The notes below the pieces were generated by a model, which had not been told where the DNA came from, ran no database searches, and was given only the letters and a program-made list of their open reading frames with translations. From positions 17,855 to 81,854 of the forward strand of contig CAZAKZ010000008.1 of the NCBI GenBank assembly GCA_964485695.1: a stretch of DNA of 64,000 bases. Direction: 5' to 3'. The number at the start of each line of letters is the position of its first letter. Positions within the stretch are counted from its first letter, which is position 1. The DNA is from CAZAKZ01 sp964485695. GTDB lineage: Bacteria; Planctomycetota; JAFGQW01. Shown in pieces: positions 8,187-16,162 of the stretch. Position numbers and translations under genes: made by a program.

Positions 8187-9389
8187 ATGCGCTTCCTCGA
8201 CCTGATCACTTTTGCCACCCAGGCCCTTCTCCGGTTCCGGCTACGCACCGCCCTGAGTCTCCTCGGCGTCTCCATCGGCGTCCTGGCGGTGCTGATCCTC
8301 ACCGCCCTCGGCGAGGGTGCCCGGCGCTACGTGGTGGGGCAGTTCGCCACCATCGGCACCAACATTCTCATCGTGTTTCCGGGCAAGACCGAGACCTCGG
8401 GGGCGATTCCCGGCTTCGGCGGGGTGCCCAACGACCTGACCCTCGACGACGCCGAAGCGCTCCAGCGCGGTATCCCGGGGGCGCGTCTCCTGGCGCCCCT
8501 CTCCATGGGCAACGAGACCGTGGCCTTCCGGGAGCGCAGCCGGCAGGTGGCCGTCATCGGAACCACCCACGCCTTCTTCGAAATGAGGGAGTTGAAGATG
8601 CACACGGGCCGGTGTCTCCCGCCGGGGGACATGCGCCGGGGGGCTCCGGTCACGGTGCTGGGCCGGGACCTGGCCCGGGAACTGTTCGGCAACGACCCGG
8701 CCGTGGGCCAGGTGGTCCGCATCGGCGGCTGGCGCATGCGCGTCATCGGCGTGGCGGCCGAGAAGGGGACCTTTCTCGGCTTCAACGTGGACGAGGTGGC
8801 CCTGGTGCCCGTGGCCACGGGCATGAAGATGTTCAACCGGACCTCCCTGTTCAGGATCCAGCTCAAGGTGGAAGCCGCCACGGAGCTCGAAGCGGTTCGG
8901 GATCGCGTCCGGCACCTCCTCATCGAGCGCCACGGGGAGGAGGACATCACCTGCGTTTCCCAGGACGCGGTCATCCAGACTTTCACCTCCATCCTCTCGG
9001 CCCTCACCTTCGCTCTCGCCGGCATCGCCGCCATCTCCCTGACCGTGGCCGGCGTGGGCATCATGAACGTGCTGCTGGTGTCCGTGTCGGAGCGCACGGC
9101 TGAGGTGGGGCTCCTCAAGGCTCTTGGCGCAAAGCAGGGGCAGATCCTCGCCGTCTTCCTCGCGGAGGCGGTGGTGCTCTCGGTTTCCGGTGGCCTGGTG
9201 GGTCTCGTTGCAGGAGAGGGTCTGGTGTGGTGTTTCGGCGCCCTGTACCCGGCCTTTCCCGTGGCCACGCCCCTCTGGGCGGTGATCACCGTGATCCTTC
9301 TCTCCCTCGGCGTGGGTACGGTTTTCGGGGTGTTGCCGGCCCTGAAGGCCACCCGCCTGGACCCCATCCAGGCTCTGGCCGGGAGGTGA
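8187..9389 (+). CDS. ABC transporter permease 1, MacB/FtsX type
   Basis: 400 residues. The first transmembrane segment lies at about 20-44 (LRFRLRTALSLLGVSIGVLA), then a roughly 220-residue periplasmic MacB-type domain. Three more transmembrane segments in the last 135 residues (about 268-295, 325-350, 360-385) carry the FtsX pattern IMNVLLVSVSERTAEVGLLK and end LKATRLDPIQAL. The partner ATPase is encoded 4 bp upstream. A second, clearly related permease follows 2 bp later, so the two may form a heterodimer rather than each a homodimer. Confidence 0.92.
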   Translation: MRFLDLITFATQALLRFRLRTALSLLGVSIGVLAVLILTALGEGARRYVVGQFATIGTNILIVFPGKTETSGAIPGFGGVPNDLTLDDAEALQRGIPGARLLAPLSMGNETVAFRERSRQVAVIGTTHAFFEMRELKMHTGRCLPPGDMRRGAPVTVLGRDLARELFGNDPAVGQVVRIGGWRMRVIGVAAEKGTFLGFNVDEVALVPVATGMKMFNRTSLFRIQLKVEAATELEAVRDRVRHLLIERHGEEDITCVSQDAVIQTFTSILSALTFALAGIAAISLTVAGVGIMNVLLVSVSERTAEVGLLKALGAKQGQILAVFLAEAVVLSVSGGLVGLVAGEGLVWCFGALYPAFPVATPLWAVITVILLSLGVGTVFGVLPALKATRLDPIQALAGR

Positions 9390-9391
9390 AC

Positions 9392-10594
9392 ATGCGCATC
9401 GCGGACCTGTTTTCCTTGAGCGTGGGGGCCCTCCGGAGCCATCGCCTGCGATCGCTGCTCTCCATGGTGGGCATCGCCATCGGCATCGCCGCGGTTCTTC
9501 TTCTCACCTCCATCGGCGAGGGTACGCGGCAATACATCCTGGCGCAGTTCACCCAGTTCGGGACCAACCTCCTGGCCATCAATCCGGGCAAGACCGAGAC
9601 GGTGGGGATTCCCGGCGTCCTCGGGGGCACCACCCACAAGCTCACCCTCGAGGACGCGGAGGCGATCCGCCGGGTTTCGGCCGTGGAGGACGTGGTGCCG
9701 GTGGCCATGGGACAGGCCCGGGTCGAAGCCGGAGACCGGGGTCGAAGCGTCTACATCTTCGGCGTCACCTCCGCCATGCCGGCGGTGTGGAAGTTCAAGA
9801 TCCGGCAGGGGTATTTCCTGCCGCCCGGGGATCCGAGGCGGGGGGCGTCCGTGACCGTGCTGGGGCCCACGTTGAAAAGGGAGCTCTTCGGAGAGACGAG
9901 CGCCCTGGGCCGGTTCGTGCGCGTGGCCGGCCTCCGGCTACGCGTCATCGGCGTCCTGGAGCCCAAGGGACAGATGCTGGGGTACGACATCGATGATTGT
10001 GCCTACGTTCCGGTGTCCACCGCAATGAAGATGTTCAACCTGGACGAGCTCATGGAGATCGACGTGATGTTCTCCCACGAACGCGTCGTGGACACCGTGG
10101 AGGCCGACATTACCCGGCTCCTCACCGAGCGCCACGGCGGCCGGGAGGACTTTACCCTCACCACCCAGACCGCCATGCTGGAGACCATGGACAACATCAT
10201 GCAGGTGGTCACCCTGGCCGTGAGCGGCATTGCCGCCGTGTCCCTGCTGGTGGGCGCCATCGGCATCCTCACCCTCATGTGGATCGCCGTGGGGGAGCGC
10301 ACCTCCGAGATCGGTCTCACGCGGGCGCTGGGCGCGAGCGCCGGCCAGGTCCTCGGACTGTTCCTGGTGGAGGCGGTGATCCTGGCGGTGCTCGGCGGCC
10401 TCGGGGGGCTGGGTATGGGCCTGGGCCTGGCCGCCGGCCTCCGGACTCTGGTGCCGGGGCTCCCCGTGGTCACGCCCGTTGTCTACATCCCGGCCGCCCT
10501 CGGCGTCAGCATGGTGACCGGTCTGGTGGCCGGGGTGGTGCCGGCGCGCAGGGCGGCGGCCCTGGATCCCATCGTGGCGCTCCACGAGGAGTAG
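9392..10594 (+). CDS. ABC transporter permease 2, MacB/FtsX type
   Basis: 400 residues with the same architecture as permease 1. The N-terminal SLLSMVGIAIGIAAVLLLTSIGEG matches the first protein's opening, and PPGDPRRGASVTVLG matches its PPGDMRRGAPVTVLG. This shows the two arose by tandem duplication. The C-terminal FtsX segment contains LMWIAVGERTSEIGLTRALGA. ATG 9392 is preceded by GGGAGG; a longer in-frame reading from 9227 lies inside permease 1 and is rejected. Confidence 0.92.
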   Translation: MRIADLFSLSVGALRSHRLRSLLSMVGIAIGIAAVLLLTSIGEGTRQYILAQFTQFGTNLLAINPGKTETVGIPGVLGGTTHKLTLEDAEAIRRVSAVEDVVPVAMGQARVEAGDRGRSVYIFGVTSAMPAVWKFKIRQGYFLPPGDPRRGASVTVLGPTLKRELFGETSALGRFVRVAGLRLRVIGVLEPKGQMLGYDIDDCAYVPVSTAMKMFNLDELMEIDVMFSHERVVDTVEADITRLLTERHGGREDFTLTTQTAMLETMDNIMQVVTLAVSGIAAVSLLVGAIGILTLMWIAVGERTSEIGLTRALGASAGQVLGLFLVEAVILAVLGGLGGLGMGLGLAAGLRTLVPGLPVVTPVVYIPAALGVSMVTGLVAGVVPARRAAALDPIVALHEE

Positions 10595-10658
10595 CCCCTT
10601 GCCAGGCGGTCGATGCGGAGAGTAGCATCGGGGAACCTGGTCAAGAAAGGACGCATGC

Positions 10659-11126
10659 ATGACGCTCGTTTCCAGGGACATCATGTCCACCGACGTTGTC
10701 ACCATCGAACCGGGCATTACGCTGTCGGAAGCGGGCCGGATCCTCGTGAATGCGGGAATCTCCGGCGCCCCGGTGGTGACGTCCGGAGGCAACCTCATCG
10801 GCATCGTCACCAAGGCCGACATCATCAACCGCTGCCTGGAGGGACGCCTCGCCCCGGAGCAGAGCCGATCCGTCCTCGGATTCCTCGGTCTCGACCGCCT
10901 GCCCCTCTCCGGATCCGAGATGGCCTCCGAGGAGGAGGCCCTGGGCACTGTGGACGACCTCATGGTTGAGGACGTGATCACGGTTTCTCCGGAGGCCTCC
11001 CTTGTCGAGGTGGCCGAGAAGATGGGGGAGAACCGGATTCACCGCATCGTGGTGGTGGACGGAGGTGCCGTGGTGGGCATCATCACCTCGATGGATCTGC
11101 TCGCTAACTGGCCGGCGGCGGGGTGA
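10659..11126 (+). CDS. CBS-domain pair protein
   Basis: 155 residues consisting almost only of two CBS domains (about 7-60 and 95-150). Each carries the diagnostic strings: DIMSTDVVTIEPGITLSEAGRIL with GIVTKADI, and MVEDVITVSPEASLVEVAEKM with GIITSMDLL. Such small CBS proteins bind adenine nucleotides and act as regulators or energy sensors. ATG 10659 follows AAGAAAGGA. It lies 64 bp after the exporter operon on the same strand, so co-transcription is possible. There is no fused effector domain, so its partner is unknown. Confidence 0.92.
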   Translation: MTLVSRDIMSTDVVTIEPGITLSEAGRILVNAGISGAPVVTSGGNLIGIVTKADIINRCLEGRLAPEQSRSVLGFLGLDRLPLSGSEMASEEEALGTVDDLMVEDVITVSPEASLVEVAEKMGENRIHRIVVVDGGAVVGIITSMDLLANWPAAG

Positions 11127-11149
11127 TCGCTACATATCTCTGAAGTTCT

Positions 11150-11638
11150 CTAAAGTCGGACGAATTCAGCCGCTGGTTCGCAGATGCTCAGGACCGGGAT
11201 GGCGGTGGTGCGGATCACCCGCTCCGTGGTGCAGTCATGGTTGGCGAGGTCCGTGTCGCCGTACCCGTGATTGCCCATGATGATCATGCCGGCGCCCCGC
11301 TGCTCGGCCACCCGCACGATTTCCTCATGCACCTTTCCCTCCACCACCTCGACGGAGGGGGGCGGCGTCAGGTCGGAGAAATGCCTGTCCACAAAGGTGC
11401 GCAGCCGCTGCTCGGTACGGCCGGAACGTCCCAGCCGGTCCGTCTTCGTCACCAGCCCCGAGGTGTCGGGCTCCAGACTCCAGGAGCCCACCCAGTTCTC
11501 GATGAGACCCTCGGAGACGTGGATGCAGTGAATCCTCGCCCCGAATGTCGCAGCCATCTTGCGCGCCAGGGGAACCGCGAGAGCCGCCGTGTCCGACAGG
11601 TCGGTCGGGAACAGAATGGAAGTGATGTGGGTCTTCAT
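11150..11638 (-). CDS. Universal stress protein (UspA family) with altered nucleotide motif
   Basis: 162 residues: HITSILFPTDLSDTAALAVPLARKMA at the N-terminus and a C-terminal AGMIIMGNHGYGDTDL, the classic Usp fold. In ATP-binding members the motif is G-x2-G-x9-G-S/T. Here the first half (GNHG) is present, but the aligned GS pair reads Asp-Cys before TTERVI, so ATP binding may be lost. ATG 11638 follows AGGAAGCAG. It is convergent with the CBS gene (23 bp between stops), and both families respond to energy or stress state. Confidence 0.9.
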   Translation of the reverse strand: MKTHITSILFPTDLSDTAALAVPLARKMAATFGARIHCIHVSEGLIENWVGSWSLEPDTSGLVTKTDRLGRSGRTEQRLRTFVDRHFSDLTPPPSVEVVEGKVHEEIVRVAEQRGAGMIIMGNHGYGDTDLANHDCTTERVIRTTAIPVLSICEPAAEFVRL

Positions 11639-11659
11639 GGTTCTGCTGCTTCCTGTCAA

Positions 11660-12139
11660 TCCGAATGCCGCGTTGCCATGGAAAAGATCAGCGTGTCACT
11701 CGCGGGGCCGGACGCACTGAAGTCGTCCGGTTCCGGAACTTTTCAGGCGCTCGAAGGGATTTGAATCTTTCTTCGTGCGGTGGACACGGGACTCTCCGTG
11801 ATCCACCACGAGAACCACCCTCGTGCGCGTATTTTGCCCTGAATTGCATAGACATGCAAATCCTTTGTCTTCCCTATATCGACGGATCTCCCAGGTTTCC
11901 GAAGACGGGAGCAGCAAATGCAGGCATGAAACAAGAACCTCGCGGGCGGCGCTTCGGCCTCGGGCAGTAAGGCAATCGTTTGGGATGTGGGAGGTTACGG
12001 ACGTTTCTCGATCGTTGATTACGCCGTCGCCTTCCGGAGTCAGCGTCCCCTGTTCCCTGATACGGCCACGAAAGGGGGGGGGGTATGCATACCAGTATCT
12101 CGAGACATTCATTTCTGGTATGGACGGGGTGCAGTCGCC
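11660..12139. other. Intergenic region without a convincing gene
   Basis: This 480-bp stretch separates the start of the stress-protein gene from the start of the broken secreted-protein gene, so it should hold both promoters. No clear -35/-10 pair or RNA gene was found. The only marked structures are a run of ten G (12074-12083) running into the 12-bp palindrome GGTATGCATACC (12082-12093). A minus-strand frame at 11696-12112 has no protein-like composition and is rejected. Confidence 0.45.
12082..12093. promoter_or_regulatory. 12-bp palindrome beside a G10 tract
   Basis: GGTATGCATACC is perfectly self-complementary. It directly follows, and partly overlaps, a run of ten G, 47 bp upstream of the broken gene's ATG. 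It could be an operator; no regulator is nearby. Confidence 0.2.
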
Positions 12140-13013
12140 ATGACATACGCACGTTGGAAGTTAACTCGTGTTTTGGTGATCCTGCTCGTGGCAGGCGTGG
12201 GTTCATTTCCGGCGCAACCCATGGACGGGGATTTGCTTGTCGGATGCACGTTCAGTGGAGGTCCCACGGGATTACTGGGCTATCTTCCTGCAAGGACATC
12301 CTTCCTTTCGACGCTTGTTATGGAGCCATCTGGAGTCCTCTTCCACGACCCTGAAATGGATGAGAACAACGTCGGCGTTATCATGGGCTCCTACGACAAT
12401 AATCGTCAACTTTCACGCGCGCATGTGCTCCGAGCGAGCCCCTAGGCCAGCTTAATACATTGGGTACGGTGCCCTGGGTTTCAAGACCCGTGAATGTCAA
12501 GCTGGATTACGACGGAATGTGGATCTTGTCGGGCAACGACAACCCGAACCGAAACGACTTCTTGTGGGGGCTTCCCGTCGGGGGGGGTGCCGTGACCACG
12601 TTCTTCTCGGCAGGGATCGCCGTCTACGGGACGCGTCGGATGGTCTGTTCTGGCTCGGGGCTGCCGGGAACGCGGGTCAGCGTGCGGCTGCAGAGTCGGC
12701 GCCCTGGCGATGCGGGCAAGCCCTATATCCTCGGCTGCAGCTTCGCCCGCCGACCGGGTATCCCTGTCCCAGGGGGAACGCCATTGACCTCAACCCACAG
12801 AGCCTGTTGTTCCTCTCCGCGGGCGGGCTTGTGCCCGGCATCTTCCAGGGATTTCAGGGCGTTACGGATTCCATGGGAAATGCTTCGGCCTGGGTCAACA
12901 TCCCAGCGTCGCTACCACGAGGGCTGGGAATCACAGTCTTTGTCGCCGGAATCATCCAGGATTCGACTCGCATTCGCACGGTCACCAACACGCACTGGTT
13001 CGTCCTGAACTGA
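12140..13013 (+). pseudogene. Frameshifted secreted protein of the recurring C-terminal-module family
   Basis: Three frames read in turn give one protein. 12140 to about 12430 encodes a signal peptide (MTYARWKLTRVLVILLVAGV) and the start of a propeller-like body. About 12430-12783 continues it (LNTLGTVPWVSRPVNVKLDY, then DAGKPYILGCSFARRPGIPV). About 12785-13013 finishes the C-terminal module (IDLNPQSLLFLS, FQGFQG, GLGITVFVAG). Each junction needs a shift equivalent to one missing base, near 12425-12437 and near 12780-12786. The module matches the intact paralogues well, so the shifts are recent or are sequence errors. A stop at 12443-12445 ends the first frame. Confidence 0.75.
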
Positions 13014-13180
13014 CTTCGCCAGGTTGCTTACTTAGCCCAAGGTCGACAGGGAAATTCTCCGCATAACCGTATTTTGATCATGACATTTTGTTAGGAATGT
13101 GTTAGGGTATTTAGTGCGCACCCGATCAACGTTTCATTTCTGTTTTGCATGGGGATTCAAGCTTCACCTGGAGATTATCG

Positions 13181-14485
13181 ATGATCGCACCCGCACCGGC
13201 ATCCACCCTCTCCTCTCCCGTCATTCCGCTCGCCTCTGCTGATCAGATCCATACGTACCTGGTCGAGGCCTTCCGCATCGGCAACCGCGCCCGGCTGCGT
13301 TTTGCCCGTCTGCTTGCCGCCCTATCGTCCTCCAGGCAATACCTGCAGCTGGGCCATCCCAGCATCATGCAGTACGCCGAGCGACACTTCGGTATGCAGC
13401 GCTCCGAGACGTACGAGCATCTACGCGTGGCGGAGATCATCGATGAACTCCCCATGTGTCGTGACGCCTTTGAAAACGGCAAGCTCTCCTGGTCCGTGCT
13501 GAAGTTGATCACGCGCGTGGCAAAGAGCGAGACCGAGAAGTCATGGCTGGAGTTCGCCAGGAACCGGTCCTTCAATGAACTTCGTGTCGAGGTGCAGGAC
13601 GCCGTCCAGAAGAACCGCTCTCACCCTCGCACCGACCGGTACGGTCTCCCCAACCTGACGGTGAAGTTCACTCTGGAACTGACCCTGGAGGAAAAGCAGC
13701 GCCTGGAGACCGCACTCGAGAAAGCGGGTGCGGAGATCGCGCCGGCCATGGGGGAGACGCAGCTGGAGCCCAAGGACGTCGTCCTTTACATGATGGAGCG
13801 CTTTCTAAAAACGGATTCCGAGGGAACACCGGAGGGACGCAGAGAGCGAGGTGACTCCCCGTACACGATCCTATATCACCAGTGTCCGGAATGCCGGCGG
13901 ACAAGGATCATGACCGGGGACGGGTCGGTCGAGATGTCTCCCGTGAGTGTGGATCGGCTGGGTGGCGATGCTGTTGTGGATGCCCTGGAAGAGGACATCG
14001 ATCGGCCGAATCCGGAAGCCCTTGCCCGACGGGTGAAGTTGCGCGATGGGAACCAGTGTCAGAATCCTGGGTGCGGCAACCGGGGGAAGCTCCACGCGCA
14101 CCACATTCAATACCGTTCTCATGGCGGCCGGACCCTTCCCGTGAACGAGGTCGCTGTGTGCACTTTGTGCCACACATTGCTGCACGCAGGTCTTCTCGAG
14201 GTCGCGGGGGACATGGATACAGGACTGGACTGGAAGTCCCGATCGGAGCGGATCGCCGTGGACTCCGGTCCGGACGCGGCCGCCCTCATGGAGATCCCGA
14301 GGGTCAAGCCGTCTGTTACTGCAGACACTGCCGACATCGAGACGGTCTCCGGTGCGCTCGAGCGCCTGGGTCTCTCGAGGAGGGAAGCCCGCGCCCGAGT
14401 GGAGCATGCCTGGAGCGAGGTTGCGATAGACGGGCAAGCCCTGGAGGAGGAGGTGCTTCTTGCTCAGGCGCTCAGGGCGTCCTGA
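13181..14485 (+). CDS. HNH endonuclease-like protein with RuvA-like C-terminal helices
   Basis: 434 residues. The N-terminal ~200 residues are helical and resemble the domain that precedes HNH in DUF222-type proteins (DQIHTYLVEAFRIGNRARLR). An upstream pair CPEC may bind metal. The HNH nuclease core lies at about 287-337: CQNPGCG, HAHHIQYRSHGG, an Asn (VNEVAVC) and C-x2-CH with a final His. The tail (about 385-425: VSGALERLGLSRREARARVE) looks like the three-helix RuvA C-terminal domain that contacts partner proteins. ATG 13181 follows GGAG. It may be a stand-alone selfish or repair-linked nuclease; its target is unknown. Confidence 0.8.
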   Translation: MIAPAPASTLSSPVIPLASADQIHTYLVEAFRIGNRARLRFARLLAALSSSRQYLQLGHPSIMQYAERHFGMQRSETYEHLRVAEIIDELPMCRDAFENGKLSWSVLKLITRVAKSETEKSWLEFARNRSFNELRVEVQDAVQKNRSHPRTDRYGLPNLTVKFTLELTLEEKQRLETALEKAGAEIAPAMGETQLEPKDVVLYMMERFLKTDSEGTPEGRRERGDSPYTILYHQCPECRRTRIMTGDGSVEMSPVSVDRLGGDAVVDALEEDIDRPNPEALARRVKLRDGNQCQNPGCGNRGKLHAHHIQYRSHGGRTLPVNEVAVCTLCHTLLHAGLLEVAGDMDTGLDWKSRSERIAVDSGPDAAALMEIPRVKPSVTADTADIETVSGALERLGLSRREARARVEHAWSEVAIDGQALEEEVLLAQALRAS

Positions 14486-15182
14486 GGTCCCGGATCTCGA
14501 TAACCCGGCACCGCGTGCCCTGCATTTCCCAGTGCACGTCGAAGTCCATGACCCGGGCGGCGTACCGGGCGTCGTCGTCGCGCTGGAAAGCGGGGCGGGG
14601 ATCCAGGCCGAGGATCCGGGTGATGAGCGCTTCCAGATCGGGATAGCCCTCCTTTGAAACGCGGCGCACGAAGGTACGGGCCTCCTCGGAGAACGTGACC
14701 TCGAGGGCCGGCCACTCGGGCGCCTTCTCCAGCCAGCCCGTCCGCACCTCGCCGCGGGCAATGTCACCGCCCGGAAGGTAGGGCTTGATGTCCAGGACGG
14801 GCGTGCCGTCCAGGAAGTCCACACCGGATACGTGGATTGCGGGAGAGCTCTCGTCAGGTTCCACGCCTTCCAGGCGCACCAGGGAGAGGCCGATGGGATT
14901 GGGGCGGTGGGGGGACCGGGTGGCGAACACACCCATCTTCCGGGTTCCGCCCAGCCGGGGCGGCCGGACAAGGAGCTTCCCGTCGTCGTTTTCGTGGCCG
15001 TGGAAGACGAAGAGAATCCAGACGTGGCTGAAGCCCTCCAGGCCCTGGAGGCCGTCGCGCATGGCGGGATCCAGCCGCACCACGGCCCGGGCCTCCGGCG
15101 CCAGGCCGGCCTGACGCGGGATGCCGAACTTCTCCTTGAAGGGGGATTCCAGGTAGCCGATGGGCTTGAATGTCGTGTTCAT
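14472..15182 (-). CDS. trmO: tRNA (N6-threonylcarbamoyladenosine37-N6)-methyltransferase TrmO
   Basis: 236 residues of the TsaA/YaeB family. It methylates the t6A base at position 37 of certain threonine tRNAs using S-adenosylmethionine. The N-terminus IGYLESPFKEKFGIPRQAGL and the signature FATRSPHRPNPIGLS (86-100) are diagnostic, as is GVDFLDGTPVLDIKPYLP. The C-terminal half (EVTFSEEARTFV onward) matches the family's second domain, so the length is complete. Its end overlaps the convergent HNH gene by 14 bp. It is probably the most upstream-read member of a short gap (7 bp) from the dihydroorotate-dehydrogenase-like gene, so it may be co-transcribed with it. Confidence 0.93.
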   Translation of the reverse strand: MNTTFKPIGYLESPFKEKFGIPRQAGLAPEARAVVRLDPAMRDGLQGLEGFSHVWILFVFHGHENDDGKLLVRPPRLGGTRKMGVFATRSPHRPNPIGLSLVRLEGVEPDESSPAIHVSGVDFLDGTPVLDIKPYLPGGDIARGEVRTGWLEKAPEWPALEVTFSEEARTFVRRVSKEGYPDLEALITRILGLDPRPAFQRDDDARYAARVMDFDVHWEMQGTRCRVIEIRDLRTP

Positions 15183-15189
15183 CGGGGCC

Positions 15190-16140
15190 CTACATGCGCT
15201 TGTAGTTCTCGAGGACCTTGATGTAGTTGGCGCGGAGGCACGCGGAGAGGTCGGCCATGGACTCCCAGCTCAGGGCGCCCTTCATCTGCTCCACGGATTC
15301 GTAGTCCCGCTCTTCCATCCATTTGGTGAGGTCGCTCACCAGGGTGGTGATGTGAGCGACATCCTTTTCCAGCAGGGCGGAGGCGGTCATGACGACATCG
15401 GCGCCCGCCAGGAGGTACTTGATGACCTCGTCCACGCCGTGGACTCCGCTCGTGGCGGCCAGGGAAACGTCCAGGTGTCTGTAGAGGAGGGCGATCCACA
15501 TCATGGGGAGGCGGATCTCGTGGGGCCGGCTGAGATGGAGGGTCGGTTTCACCTCGAGGGTTTCGAGGTCGTAGTCCGGCTGGTAGAACCGGTTGAAGAG
15601 CACCAGGGCGTCGGCACCGGCTTCGACGAAGCTCCGGGCCGCGTTGGCCAGGGAGCTGAAGAAGGGACTCAGCTTCAGGGCCACGGGCACGGTGACCGAG
15701 GACTTCACGGCCTGGATCAAGTCGACGTATTTCTGCTCGACGTCGGCGGCCGTCTCATCCATATCCGTGGGGAAGTAGTAGGCATTCAGCTCGATGGCAC
15801 TGGCACCGGCGTCCTGCATCTTTCCGGCGTAGTCGATCCAGCTCTGGCACGAGATGCCGTTGAGACTGCCCATGACGGGGATGTCCACCTGGGTGCAGGC
15901 CTGGTGGAGGAGGTCCAGGTAGCGCTCCGGGTGGACGTCATAGTCCTCGAGCCTCGGGAAACAGGAGAGGGTTCCGGCCCCGTTGTGGATCTGCTCCTCG
16001 AACACGGAGAACATCACCACGGCGGCCGCGCCCGCCTCCTCCATCTTTCGGATGGTATCGATGTTTCCGGAGAGGGGGGAGGCGGAGACCATGAGGGGAT
16101 TCTGGAGATCCATGCCCATGTAGGTCGTTCGCAGGTCCAT
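15190..16140 (-). CDS. Dihydroorotate dehydrogenase-like FMN protein
   Basis: 316-residue TIM-barrel protein with strings of the PyrD superfamily: NPLMVSASPLSGNIDTIRKM, AIELNAYYFPTD, VALKLSPFFSS, LVLFNRFYQPD, and LAATSGVHGVDEVIKYLLAGAD for FMN phosphate binding. It differs from true PyrD in the substrate region, and no other pyrimidine gene is nearby, so 'dihydroorotate dehydrogenase-like' is safer than a PyrD assignment. ATG 16140 follows GGGGAGGCGG. It sits 22 bp after nifJ on the same strand, suggesting an electron-transfer role tied to the ferredoxin pool. Confidence 0.88.
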   Translation of the reverse strand: MDLRTTYMGMDLQNPLMVSASPLSGNIDTIRKMEEAGAAAVVMFSVFEEQIHNGAGTLSCFPRLEDYDVHPERYLDLLHQACTQVDIPVMGSLNGISCQSWIDYAGKMQDAGASAIELNAYYFPTDMDETAADVEQKYVDLIQAVKSSVTVPVALKLSPFFSSLANAARSFVEAGADALVLFNRFYQPDYDLETLEVKPTLHLSRPHEIRLPMMWIALLYRHLDVSLAATSGVHGVDEVIKYLLAGADVVMTASALLEKDVAHITTLVSDLTKWMEERDYESVEQMKGALSWESMADLSACLRANYIKVLENYKRM

Positions 16141-16162
16141 GGTGTTCCGCCTCCCCGGCCGA

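Noticed and set aside
11696..12112. 138-residue minus-strand frame
   Set aside because: It has no ribosome binding site and no protein-like pattern; it spans the expected promoter region of two genes.
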